A stretch of 64,000 nucleotides of DNA, taken from contig NC_084891.1 in the NCBI RefSeq assembly GCF_958979055.1, positions 29,384,001-29,448,000 on the forward strand. The letters run 5' to 3'. Source of the DNA: Alnus glutinosa. Taxonomy: Eukaryota > Streptophyta > Magnoliopsida > Fagales > Betulaceae. Within the stretch, counting starts at the first letter, position 1; each line of letters begins with the position of its first letter. Below the pieces are notes generated by a model. It was not told the origin of the DNA. It saw only the letters and a program-made list of their open reading frames with translations, and did not search any database. This document shows, in pieces, positions 11,601 through 22,173 of this stretch. The translations under genes were made by a program, and so were the position numbers.

Positions 11601-14600
11601 ACAAGTAATCCTATATGCTTTGGACTTGTAATTTTGGCTACGGACATGGACTTTTCCTGTTTCAACTGCAAGCAATAACAGTATCTGAAAATCCAGAAAT
11701 AAATGGGTCCATACTTCTAAATTGCAATCGAGGTACTTCAGCAAATTCCTGAGTGCTTCTCCAACTCCTCACCAATATATAGTGTCATATGTGAGAAACC
11801 GTCTTTAGTTTAATATACTAAATTACCAAAACAACCATCATTTTCTTTACGTATTGGAGAAGTACAACAGAAGTAAAACCACTCACTCCTCTCACCCCAC
11901 TTCCCACTCTTCAAGCTGGTAACCATACTCCAGTTGTGGAGCATTCGTCCCTTCCAGTTCTAAGTTATTTGACCACTTATGCTGTTCTTTTCTGGAGAGG
12001 GTATGTGTGCCCTTATATGGCTATCTTAATCCTAGACTTAACCGTCAACCACACAACCAGTAAGCAACTTAAGAACCAACCTGAATTATATCGGTAAAAG
12101 TTGTCTCGTCTAGCAAGACAAAGTCAAGGCTTGCAGTTGTACAGTAATCGAAGTGCATTGCAAATTTCCTCTTACACGTTTCTTCGATAAGTTTACATGA
12201 TGGGATTGATGAGACCACTTGGAGGATAGGACCTACTGAGTCCTGCAACAAAGTTCAACAGTTAGCTTGAAAAGCAACAGTCCAATTACTTTGCCAAAAC
12301 TGTCTGCTTCCTCGTCCATTAAACTTGTGCATAATAGAAAAACTCGTTGTATGACCTTCCACTAGGAGAACTCCATCCCTGCATATAATATGTACACGAG
12401 AGGTATTAATATTTTATAATTCATTCTCACAAAATGGAGCTCTTCTTTTCTTTTTTCTTTTTTCAGAAGTCCGAAACCGCAAGTCACTTCTCCGTCTTTT
12501 AGTTCTAGTCAGACAAGCAACATACTGTGATAATGACAGACAAAAACAATGATCTCAAATACAATTGGAAAATGAAATTATTAGCTAAGATAAGGGTTGC
12601 CAAACTACCTCCGAGAGGCATTCTAAAAGTGTTTTGCAGCATTCCTGATGAAGGAGAGTAACTCCAAATTGGTCAGCCAAAAACAAAAGTTGGAGTAACA
12701 AGGCACTGGAATCCATAATGACTTCCATATCAAGTTCACCACTATACATGAACTCAAGCATAGCCTTGAATGCTTCTGGTGACACATCCCTCAAAGAAAC
12801 CTCTGATGACATGGTTTCATTCATTCCATTTGTGAACATCTGCCAAGTTCGATTTTTTACTTTAGTAGCAAATCACATGAATTGGTAAAGAGACGCGTTT
12901 GGTATCATTCTATTACACATCTCTTATCCATCTTTTTTTAAAATCCACCATTGAATCTGTAGGACCAACAATTGGGTTTCACAGATTCAATGGTGGATTT
13001 ACACATCTCTTGTACAGATATAGACAAGAGAATGGTAGGAGAATGAAAACAAACATTTCTCATTGGAAAAAAAATAAAAACCAACAAGATCCACAAGGAA
13101 CAAAGAACTAATATAATATCTTCTCTATGTATATATATAAGTAAAAAGAACTAATAAAATACCGTACTTCAAAAGACATACATAAAGAAAGACCTCATTC
13201 CTTTGATAAACCTATATGCCACTCCTTTTCTAGGAGTTTATGCCAACCTTGTGTGTGCCGGATACAGACATAAAAACAGAGTATGTGGCATTGTTGGACC
13301 CCAAGAAGTTAGAATTTGAAGGGTATTCACATTTTAACCTCCTTCAATATAGAAATGATAATGTTTAACTTGTCTATTTTCTATGTTACAAGAGTCTTCT
13401 TGCCAAATCCAGTCGTTTTCCCATGTAAATCATGTGAAGATGTAGACATTCTTGACAGGCAATGAGAAGAAAATGGTTAAAATGACTCTTTGTTCATATG
13501 AGCTTATCATGGAGGAAGCCTTAGCCTGACAGTGAACAATAAGAGCTGTGTTAAAAGCAAGGGCCGTGAACAAAACAATGAAACCAAACTTTTTGTTGTT
13601 TGCTGTAGATTTCTTTGAGCCTACTCAGACACAATCAGCCAAAAAAAAAAAAAAAAAACTGAATTTTACAACTATTAAAGAAAAGGCTATTATGGGGCTC
13701 AGTCATATTCTTACCCAATTTCTATTAAGGTATAACAAGTTTCTAATCCATTTAGCATAATTGAATAGAAATTTCCAGTTCAGAAGCTAATTGCTTAACC
13801 ATGGGAAGATTATATGCCATGTAGAGAGGCAAGGGAGTCGCACAAGAATGAAGTTTTTTTTTTCTCACCTTTGCAAATGGGAAACTCCACAAACTGAGAA
13901 TAATTTTATGAGGCTGGGCAACAAGACCTTGGCCCTCAATATAGATGCTCGCGTCACTGAATTGGCCAGTTAAGTGCAATTGTTTGAGCTTTTGGATATT
14001 GACAGGAAGTCCAGAAGGGAAGGTTGCACAACAATGGGGCCTAGTGCTCGGATATGATAATTCCACATTCTTACCCGAGTCAAACAACTTTTTATTTAAT
14101 TTAAACCGTTCCATGGTTTCTTCACACTGCTTGACCAATGGCACCACTTCAAAATGTAAGCCCAGAGCCCTCAAGGAACCAAGTTGTGACTCTGGAATCT
14201 ACGGCAAACATAAACACGAGCACCATTAGAATCTGAAGCTCCACAATAAAGTTACAACAGCCATAGCTATGAGAGTATTTGAGAGTCGGGGAAAAAAATA
14301 CAAGTATATGAGACGGGAGAATAAAGTACCTGGGTGCGGCCTGTGTAGATATACCGAAGAAGCGCATGGAGAACTGGATAATTTACATCCTGAAGGTGGG
14401 CAACATCTTCGGACGAACTCAAAGGAAAATTACCAGATGCTTCCAAGATTGCCTTGTGAGCAGGTACCGGTCTTTCCTCAGTGCCAACAATGAAAACAAA
14501 GTCCGATAATTCCCAACTCTCAAGAAAATTTGCAAGATCCCATTTCTCATAATCTGTGAACTCATTTTTCAAATATTCTTCCGCACCCTCCTCAACTTCT

Positions 14601-15127
14601 AATTCACCACAATCCACATGCTTCCACAAAGATATATGATTATGCCTTAAAGGCAACACATTCACATTTCTATATCCTACATGTTTATCCCAGCTACTAA
14701 GCCCAACATATTGAACGCTACAATTCGGATTTGAATCTAGCCACTGAAAGACAAGATTCTGAAAAGGGTATCTTCCCTTACCAATACTTATCAACCCGTC
14801 GTAGATACTGATCCAATAGCTTTGAAACGCCGAAGAAGAACAAAGCCCAACACCCGCCACATCAACCACAGGTTTCCCATCTACCTCAATTTTCAACCTC
14901 TTATTCCTATGACTACCCAATATAATTGTATAGTGAGGACTATTATCCCTTTTGTAATGGTAGTGTTGGCTTCCCACATTCTCCCGGAAAACCAGGGTGA
15001 CATCGTTGTGAGCGAAAGCCTCAAAAGCCACACAACCCCTCCCGGCTTCCCGAAATTTCAAATCCTTTCGCCAAGCACACTCAAAGGGTGCCACTGTAAG
15101 GAACTTCTTCTCTTTCATTTCCATCAT
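8650..15127 (-). CDS. Double BTB/POZ, BACK and discoidin (F5/8 C)-fold protein, At2g30600 type
   Basis: Twelve coding exons (minus): 14330-15127, 13869-14198, 12609-12839, 12081-12242, 11290-11502, 11147-11194, 11002-11060, 10509-10641, 10289-10363, 10126-10206, 9140-9208, 8650-8868. All junctions keep frame and the product is 805 aa, close to the roughly 809 aa I recall for At2g30600. Domains in order: a plant-specific N-terminal module (KFLTVAPFECAWRKDLKF, WISIYDGLISIGKG), a first BTB domain (about 205-280: LSDFVFIVGTEE, VPAHKAILEASG, RYIYTGRTQ), a second BTB (about 345-440: FSDASIYIEG, PHKIILSL, EFMYSGELDM), a BACK region (about 450-590: SEEKVLNAILMWG), and a C-terminal galactose-binding-like fold (LQGSLDGKTWTNLR, PFRFFRVLLTSPTTDAS, FLELYGYF). 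BTB proteins of this kind usually act as CUL3 ubiquitin-ligase adaptors; the substrate is unknown. Start: ATG 15127 gives MMEMKEKKFLTVAPF; an upstream ATG at 15166 would add 13 Lys-rich residues. Confidence 0.93.
8917..9000. repeat. Two tandem copies of a 42-bp unit in BTB gene intron 11
   Basis: Copies 8917-8958 and 8959-9000 read identically, each beginning CCATTTTTGGAGAG and ending AATGCTAGA. The second copy abuts and partly overlaps the MITE at 8991-9083. Confidence 0.9.
8991..9083. mobile_element. Small MITE with about 28-bp inverted repeats in BTB gene intron 11
   Basis: The left end TAATGCTAGACC...ACTCTTTTACA is mirrored by the right end (reverse complement TAATGCTAGACCTACAACTC, then TTTTACA). 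The short centre holds ACACGTGCTAGCATGTG, itself palindromic. No transposase. The superfamily is uncertain. Confidence 0.7.
12896..13055. mobile_element. MITE in BTB gene intron 2 (family also seen near 32.7 kb and 51.7 kb)
   Basis: Imperfect inverted repeats: GTTTGGTATCATTCTATTAC at the left against GTTTGTTTTCATTCTCCTAC as the reverse complement of the right. Internal arms AAATCCACCATTGAATCTGT and ACAGATTCAATGGTGGATTT are exact reverse complements. Shared phrases (TACACATCTCTT, AAGAGAATG, CATTTCTC) recur at 51695-51775 and, more loosely, at 32723-32888. Confidence 0.65.
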
Positions 15128-16964
15128 CTTTCCTTGTACAAGAAGAACCCAATTTTTTTTTTTCACTCCCTAGACACTCAACTGGAAAAATCAACAATAT
15201 CTACAGGAACCTTACATACTGAGAGAGACACCACCTTGTTTATCTGAAGAAAAAAATGACAAGTTTTTATTAAAGCAACAAGACAGCCATCTCATGTAAA
15301 AGACACCCATCAAATTCAATTTACCATAAATAAATTGCGACAGTTCTAGCATCGCTGTCTAAGGGTAACCCAGAAATTGCTAGAAGCCTCCCCACTTGAC
15401 ATAAAAAGATCTGAATCCACAATAAACGACAACGTCGACAAGTATCAATCAGAAACTCGCTCTCAATCCTACACCACATTCTTATCCAAGTACACGACCA
15501 GGACAAAAATATCCTTGTAGAGAAATCTCATATAACCATTAACGCCAAAAACACCAAAAAATGGCAAATGAAAGTCATGGGTATTGACTACAACAGAAGA
15601 AAAAAAAAAATCAGGTATGAATCAAAACCCACCTCAAAATTCTATTGACAAATGGAAGTCTTTTCAAGGTGTGTATTTTCCTTACCTGAGTTAAAGATTC
15701 ATGGGGCCATCTTTGTCAGGTATTTGGAATCAGAATATTTTCTAAATTTCTACAAATTGAAGTGCAAAATGAGCAATTTGGCCATATGGTTTTTTGGGCA
15801 GGTGGGCTCGGCTCCCATCGATAGAAATAGTGGTAGTTTTGCAAGTCGGCTATTTGGTTGGGGATTGGGTTGCGTAAAAATTTCTGGCTGCGAACGGGTC
15901 TGACAGATGGAAAGTGAAACGTGGCAGATAGTGCGTGGCAGCTGGGCATGAATTGGGGTTTGAGTTTAGATTTTTGCTAGCTTTTCTCCTCTGTCTTCTA
16001 CAGGGATAGATAGATTCATACGTTACTTCACTACTGCTTACAGTTCGTTGAACGACAACGTCAGTCATTCTTGGGATTTTGCCTTCTTTGTTGCTCTAAA
16101 TGGGTAATAATATAATTAATGTCATTAGCTTTTTCTTATTCAAATATTCAATAGCCAATTTTGTGTTCCTTGCACAGAAAGTCAAGTGGGGTTTTACTAT
16201 TTTGTCGTCAAACATTTTGAATGGGGACCCCGTGCGGCAGCCTCTTGTGTACTAATTTGTACTAAATTTGTGTTTACGTATCGTATTTGAATTAAATATA
16301 AATGTTGTAAAAAAATTTGTAATTTTTTCAATAGTCTAAATTTAATTCAAAGTTTTTCACAAGAAATAAAAAGATAATGAAATTAGATCTAGATGGTTAA
16401 AAATACTTCAAAAAATGCGTTGTAGTTTTTTTACAACACCTAAACTATTATGGGAGCTATTGTAGAGTTTATTTGAATATAAAAACAAAATAATTTGGTT
16501 CCAAATTTTAAAAAAAGTTACTGGTAGTGCTTTAAGCCAAATCCATCTGGTTTGAGTTATATTGAGACATGAATTTAAAATTATATAGATCAATCTTAAC
16601 TTGACTTATTTAATTAAGTGGGTCAAACTCCTCTATCTTAATCAGCTAATTTCACATTAAATTCGTATCAAATTTAGAGATCGTGTCAAAAAATTGCTAG
16701 CAGTAGACTTCTACTGTCCAAGCTTTAGGAGCGAATTAAGAATTTAATTTTGGAGGGTTCGCCTGCATCAAAATTTTTTGAAGAGGGCCCTAAATATATT
16801 TTTAACAAATTTTGAGGCTACAATTTATATATAATGGGGCTGGGTTCATCCTTTCTAGGCCTCATCTACTTGGGTAGTTGCCCAAACAACCTTAACAGGT
16901 AAGTAGAGAGAGAAAAATCTTCTAACACTTATAGAACACTTTTTAATGTATGCAATTTTAGAAA
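15128..16964. other. 5' region of the BTB gene and intergenic DNA
   Basis: The 5' UTR and promoter of the BTB gene should lie here, most likely within 15128-16070. Acceptor-like T-rich stretches ending in AG near 15175-15195 suggest a spliced 5' UTR, but I could not fix its first exon. From about 16080 to 16964 there is only AT-rich DNA. GGAGGGTTCGCCTGC and AGAGGGCCCTAAA near 16755-16795 look like a decayed hAT MITE. Confidence 0.4.
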
Positions 16965-16990
16965 TGGACAATTATATCATTGATCATTGT

Positions 16991-17028
<38 letters not shown>

Positions 17029-17308
17029 ACATGTCCACACAGGAAGAGAGATGACGAATTCGAACTAGTGACCTCCGTTTCATAAGGCGTGACTTCCAGC
17101 CGATTGAACTATCTCTTGGAGACATTGGTTATTATGGTTGGCCTAAATTACAAATCATTACTTATGGTATTAACATGAATTCAGAGATTTCTATGGTTAG
17201 CTGAATTTACAAATCGATCCCTAGAGTCAAATTCCGTTAAATTTTTTGACAAATTCTGTTAAACGCCATGCAAGCGTCATGTCAACCAATAAGACGGTGA
17301 CACGCATC

Positions 17309-17351
<43 letters not shown>

Positions 17352-17723
17352 TATTTTTTCAAAACTTATTTTTTCAAAAAACAAAGGGACAGCTACCAAT
17401 CGGGGTTGTTGCGTGGAAATGCATAGACCACCCCTAGGCCACTAGGGTGGCCAGACGGGCAACTACCCATTTGTTTTTTTTTCTTTTTATTTATTTATTT
17501 GTTTTTTAATATATGTAGATTTTTTTATTAATATGGACATGTGTTGCTATTTTATTGGCGTTGATGTGGCGCTTACGTAACATTTAACGAAACTTGTAAA
17601 AAATTTTAACGGAATTTGACTTTAGGGATCAATTTGTAAATTAAGACAACTATAAAGATCTTTGAACATATGAAATGATTTATAATTTAAGTCAACCACA
17701 AAAATCAATAACGCAATTATCCT
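16965..17723. mobile_element. MULE-type element with long terminal inverted repeats and a nested SINE
   Basis: Left and right arms of roughly 200 bp or more are imperfect inverted copies. Left TGGACAATTATATCATTGAT matches AGGATAATTGCGTTATTGAT from the right, and both arms share ACAAATCGATCCCTAGAGTC / ACAAATTGATCCCTAAAGTC and CAAATTCCGTTAAA. A 9-bp flanking duplication with one mismatch (TTTTAGAAA 16956-16964, TTTTAAAAA 17724-17732) and the long arms indicate a Mutator-like element. The left arm is split by a SINE (16991-17122). The centre holds an (AT)n run at about 17310-17346. No transposase frame. Confidence 0.75.
16991..17122 (-). mobile_element. tRNA-derived SINE, copy 1 (minus), inside the MULE arm
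   Basis: A poly(T) tract at 16993-17027 is the A-tail of a minus-strand retroposon. Reading minus from 17121: TCTCCAAGAGATAGTTCAATCGGCTGG, split here as TAGTTCAATCGG (box A, consensus TRGYNNARNNGG) and, further on, AGTTCGAATTC (box B, GWTCRANNC). It shares most of its body with the copy at 41188-41300. The flanks share CATTG..GTT, a probable short target duplication. Confidence 0.75.
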
Positions 17724-17945
17724 TTTTAAAAATAAAAACATAGTAGTTTCGCGATTTAAATAACATATAAAGAAAAAAGTATCCTTGTTTGGTCATCCGA
17801 TCGCTCCATTTTCAATCTTTATGTAAAATTATTTGAAATAAGAATTATTTCAAAAGATATCCAATGATTATATTTGTCCCGTCACATCAGTTTCATCTAA
17901 AAATATTATGTTAAATTTATTAGATATTGTTGTATTACACAAAAA

Positions 17946-18017
17946 TCCGTTGTAGTCTAGTTGGTCAGGATACTCGGCTCTCACCCGAGAGACCCGGGTT
18001 CAAGTCCCGGCAACGGA
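17946..18017 (+). tRNA. trnE-CTC: tRNA-Glu (anticodon CTC)
   Basis: A 72-base cloverleaf. The acceptor arms TCCGTTG and CAACGGA pair fully. The D-arm contains TAGTCTAGTTGG (box A). The anticodon stem CTCGG/CCGAG closes loop CTCTCAC, giving anticodon CTC. The T-arm CCGGG-TTCAAGT-CCCGG contains box B (GGTTCAAGTCC). CCA is not encoded, as expected for a nuclear gene. A CAA-containing stretch just upstream (ACACAAAAA) resembles plant tRNA initiation sites. It decodes GAG. Confidence 0.97.
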
Positions 18018-18019
18018 AC

Positions 18020-18024
18020 TTTTT
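18020..18024 (+). terminator. Pol III terminator of tRNA-Glu
   Basis: A run of five T residues starting two bases after the tRNA 3' end, the normal RNA polymerase III stop. Confidence 0.85.
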
Positions 18025-18440
18025 ATAATATTTTACATATTTTTGCAGCAAATAATTAGTTTTTGTTTTTCTTGTTCTTTTTGGTGCAATTCTTACTTGT
18101 TTTGTGGATCAATTCAGAATAAGAGAGATCGAACGGATCTATTTTGGTGGCACCAGGAGATCTAGGCCAGCGGAAAAAAATCCCACGGTAAATTAAGTTA
18201 GGATGTTTTCTATCTTCTGAGAGAGAAAACATACCTCAGCTTTGAGAGGAAGAGGTCTTTTTATTTTAGGCCTCCTAATCATTTTTTGGACTTCATGGGG
18301 CCTTGTAAGGGTAGGCCACTTGGTTTTAATGCTTATCCTATTATTTGAGCTTCGTAGGTAAAGAGAGGAATGCTTTTTTGATTGTTTAGATGGTGCTAAA
18401 CAAGCAAAGCATCTGCTGCATGAAAACACCTCAATAGGTA
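18025..18440. other. Intergenic DNA between tRNA-Glu and the cyclin gene
   Basis: Nothing convincing seen. Short open frames here lack family resemblance. The cyclin 3' UTR probably occupies about 18500-18840. Confidence 0.5.
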
Positions 18441-18840
18441 GATTATAAAATGATTTGAGTCATCTGAGGAAAAATGGACGAACAACAAAACAATTTGAGC
18501 CATTGGACAAATTCACCTCAATTTGATATAACAAAACAAACAAAAATGAACATTGACACTTTATCATTCATTCATAAGAGGACAATATTTCAGGAAGAAC
18601 TGAGATTATTTTCCTCTACAAAAGAAAAAAGAAAAAAGAAAAAAAAAGGGTGGAAATCCCTCCTATGTTCAAACTACAAAACATAGAATAAAAGACCAAA
18701 TTTTGGAATACCAAACTAGAATATTTTCAAGAACCCAGGGGCAACTTATGTTGCTCAATTTGCACACCCCAACCAACCCCCAAGTGTAGTAAAAGTTAGT
18801 CTTGTGTTTGATGCATCATCATCTGTTTCTTTGCCCCTGA

Positions 18841-21545
18841 TCATTTGGTTCCCAAGAGAAAGTTAGCAGGATCAGTTTTTGCAGCATAACCATACTTAGA
18901 AGTATTATACTTCCGGTGAACACCAGTGAGCTTCCCTGTGCCAGATTTCTGATGGAAATGAACCATCATCCTTGAGCATTCCCTACACATGAACAAGGTC
19001 GCCATACCATTTAGAAAAAGAAATGCAATTTAGTTAATTAAATGCATTGATTCATAAACTTGTAATGACATAACGACAAAAATAACCGCTTACAATAGTT
19101 GCTCCTCCGAGTAGTTGGTGTACCACTCACAGGTTTTACTCCACTGCTTAAAGCCACCGAGGGTACATTCAGCTGTAAATATTGCGGCAGCAGCCAACAA
19201 AGAAGGTGGAAACTTAACCATCTCATACTCAACCAGGCACATTTCGATCAGGAAGAACGAGAGCAGCTCGAGCTGATTCAATAAATTTTGTCTAATCAAA
19301 ATCATTGCTAAATATAGAACTGTGCAGTTTAGTTGATTTATTTTATATTACATACCTTCTTGCCAGCTTGAGCAGCTTTGAGAAACCTCCTCATAAACAC
19401 ATATGCTGTGGGAACTGAGAGGTTGAACTGTAGGGCATTGACAATAAGCTTCTCCTGCAGTATATATAAGTGAATCATATGCTCTAATCTTAATAATGTT
19501 TGAAGAGAATGTAAAACAAAATGCATTTAGTTAAATCTACCATATCAAGCACTTCTTTTCTGCTGTAAGCCCTGTCAGAAATCACAATGAAATCCTCCAC
19601 AACAGGAACTGAAACTTCTTCATATTTGCAGGCGAGAAGCATCGCTGTTACTCCAACCAGCTGGAGTTTCTTCCTCACCACTGGTTGAGCAGCTAAGAAT
19701 CTATCAATCAGGTTTACAGTAAGATATAAGGTCTCGTCCATCAGTTCAAACTTGTAGTGCACCTGTCATTTTATTCATTAACTCGTTAGTGATTTCAGTT
19801 AGATTTAAGCCACTAAAACAAAGTTTAATGTACCTCAATCAGCCAATCAATGAGAATGGCTCTCATCCTCTCGTTAATATCAGATTGCTGTGCCATGTAA
19901 TTTAGTTGGGGACAGCTAGAACTCTGCAAGGACACAATGAACAAAAATGTTAGTACATTGTGTTATGAGCCAGCTATTCATCAATCAAACTCCAAATTAC
20001 TGCATCATTAGGCGTTCTACTGTCTAGGACCACAAACTCCCACCTTTTCTATAAAAAAACCACAAGATTTTTTTATAACATTATCTTTGACAATCTTCCA
20101 GATTGATATATACATGCCAACTTTTCATTAACCAAAATTCACTTAATTGATAAGCCTTCTACGTTCCTACAAGGCCCAAAAATTCTCACCTACAATATGA
20201 AACCTCGCAATTATCTATATAGACTTCTTAGCCGATAGTCAATGGTTTCGAAATGATCCTCTAAATAGATGTCAAATTCATTTGTTGCTAACAATAAAAG
20301 AACTCGGACTTAAGCAGGACTACCAAAGCAGTTTCATGATTAAACTACACTCAAACGAAGCAGGTAGAGTGGAGATTCTTCATCACCTCTGCCTGCTTGT
20401 AGTAAGTATATAAATCATCAATATACTCAACAACTGCAAGCTGGTTCTTCTTATCGCAGCTGTCTATGTCAAGAACTGGTTCTTCAGCTATGTCTTCCAT
20501 TTCCACCTCCTGGAGGAAATCAAAACATTAATGCCATTCCAACCAACCATTTTAAGTAAAAGGACAGATGAGCAGAAAATACCATTCGATAAATCTCCTC
20601 CAGCATTGCTTCTGTGTGTTGCACAAACATTGGCACATCACTAGTCGCCTTGTAGTCTTCCACATCTATGATGGTACAGTCTTCAGACTCACTAGGATTT
20701 GGGACCAACTGGACTGGTTTCTCAGTTTCCTAACAAATCAATCCAATCTTAAAACCGACCCTATCTACCCAAATCAACTATCTTCAATGATCACAGAAAA
20801 ATAATACCTCTGATATAGGTTGCTGCGTATTTGACATCTGGGCAGCATACTTCCTAAAAAATGAAAAAGAAAAGCAAAAATTAAAAGCCAAAGAAAAAAA
20901 GAAAAACTTCAAACACAAACATTTTGGAGAAGATTACTGACCTAGTAATTGGTCGATGTCCAGGAATCGGTGGTTTCTTACTGCAATCTGCATGTTTTCT
21001 GTTTACCAAACCGAAAGTTCTATTAACTTTCTTTGTCTTTTAAGTACCTACTTTTTATCTTTTACAATCTTTGATTACAGTATATAAGTAACGCACCGAT
21101 TTTACCCACTCGAATTAAGTTGCTAATAATTTTGCAAGAAAAAAAAAAGCAACAGAAATAAATAATGTTTAGATCTTTCATTTTCTTCTAATTTCCTCTG
21201 GTTTTTCCCATTGACCAAATAGACACTAGGTTTTAAGTACTTACTCAGAAAAAACATTTTTGTTGACCGCATAAGGGTAAGGAGGAGCTCCTACTATATT
21301 CTTGTTAATGTTGCTCAGTGCTCTCCGGTTGTGTCCAATCCGCAAACCCACTTTTCCACCACCAGCACGAAATCCACCTTCTGATTCACACAATGAAAAA
21401 ATGCAAAAAAAGTAAAATAAAATCCGATTTTTAAGACTAGGGTTTAGAGCCTAAGCATAGAAATTTCACAACCAAATCCGGGCCTAGTACCCTGAAAATT
21501 TGTGAGTCCGATCCCGCCCGGATTGTTCTCGTCTGATCCAGCCAT
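18841..21545 (-). CDS. CYCB2: G2/mitotic-specific cyclin B2
   Basis: Eleven exons (minus): 21491-21545, 21245-21380, 20942-20998, 20808-20853, 20583-20729, 20387-20509, 19834-19923, 19541-19762, 19356-19454, 19094-19272, 18841-18982. They total 1296 nt, 431 aa plus stop, all in frame and a normal B2 cyclin length. The N-terminus [18 protein letters not shown] is followed by a destruction box near residues 37-44 (RRALSNIN), the APC/C degradation signal. The cyclin N fold begins near residue 180, with [18 protein letters not shown] (about 208-225) carrying the B-type cyclin signature, then [17 protein letters not shown]. The cyclin C fold spans [20 protein letters not shown] to the end ([26 protein letters not shown]). 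It activates CDK at G2/M in the nucleus and cytoplasm. Upstream MSA motifs support mitotic expression. Confidence 0.96.
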
Positions 21546-21921
21546 TTCTCTAACAAAAAAAGAAAAAGAAAAAAGACAACAACAAAGATTCAGAATCCAA
21601 TCGCAAAAACACAAACCCAAATGCAAATCCCACAATCGCAAAAGGTGAGAAAGAACACCGAAACCCCTCGATCGAAAATCGAACCAGAAAGAAAATAGAA
21701 AAGAACCCAATCAAGAACTGAAATTCACAAGTAACACTCAGATCGTTAAATTCCAAATCCCACCAACATACATTAAAAAAAATATACGGATTCCCTTTAC
21801 CGATTCCAATCAAACAAACAAAAAATCCCAAACTAAAATACTCCTTTGAGCCCCTGACACGATCTTTCTTGAAACGCCAAACAAACAATCTTCAGAAAAA
21901 CTCCATCAAAACCCCGAGCGA

Positions 21922-21953
<32 letters not shown>

Positions 21954-21965
21954 ACTCTCTTCTCT
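21922..21965. repeat. (CT)n/(GA)n tract in the cyclin leader or proximal promoter
   Basis: About 13 CT repeats followed by degenerate CT-rich sequence. In the transcript orientation it is a GA-rich stretch within the probable 5' leader. Confidence 0.85.
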
Positions 21966-22100
21966 GAGTCTTTGTCGTTCTTCAGGCTTTTGGGGTTTAT
22001 CCCCCCCGAAAAAAACAAAGAGAGGAAATGCACGAACTGTATGAGCGAGATTAGGACCCAAAGAGCGAATATATGTGTCCGCTCTACAAATTTTTAAATC

Positions 22101-22173
22101 CAACGGCTAGTGAACAATAGCCGTCCGATCTCCCAGATTGAAAAGTCGCGTTCTTCCGTGTCCGCCCTAACGG
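22101..22173. promoter_or_regulatory. MSA (mitosis-specific activator) motif cluster of the cyclin gene
   Basis: Two AACGG cores, CCAACGGCTA (from 22100) and CTAACGGCTA (from 22167), and an inverted TAGCCGT at about 22119. MSA elements (core AACGG) are bound by three-repeat MYB (MYB3R) factors and drive G2/M genes, including B-type cyclins. A TATA-like ATATAT lies at about 22068-22074, between this cluster and the gene on the minus strand, which is the expected spacing. Confidence 0.7.

Noticed and set aside
14822-15247. 141-codon plus-strand open frame
   Set aside because: It is the antisense shadow of the BTB gene first exon.
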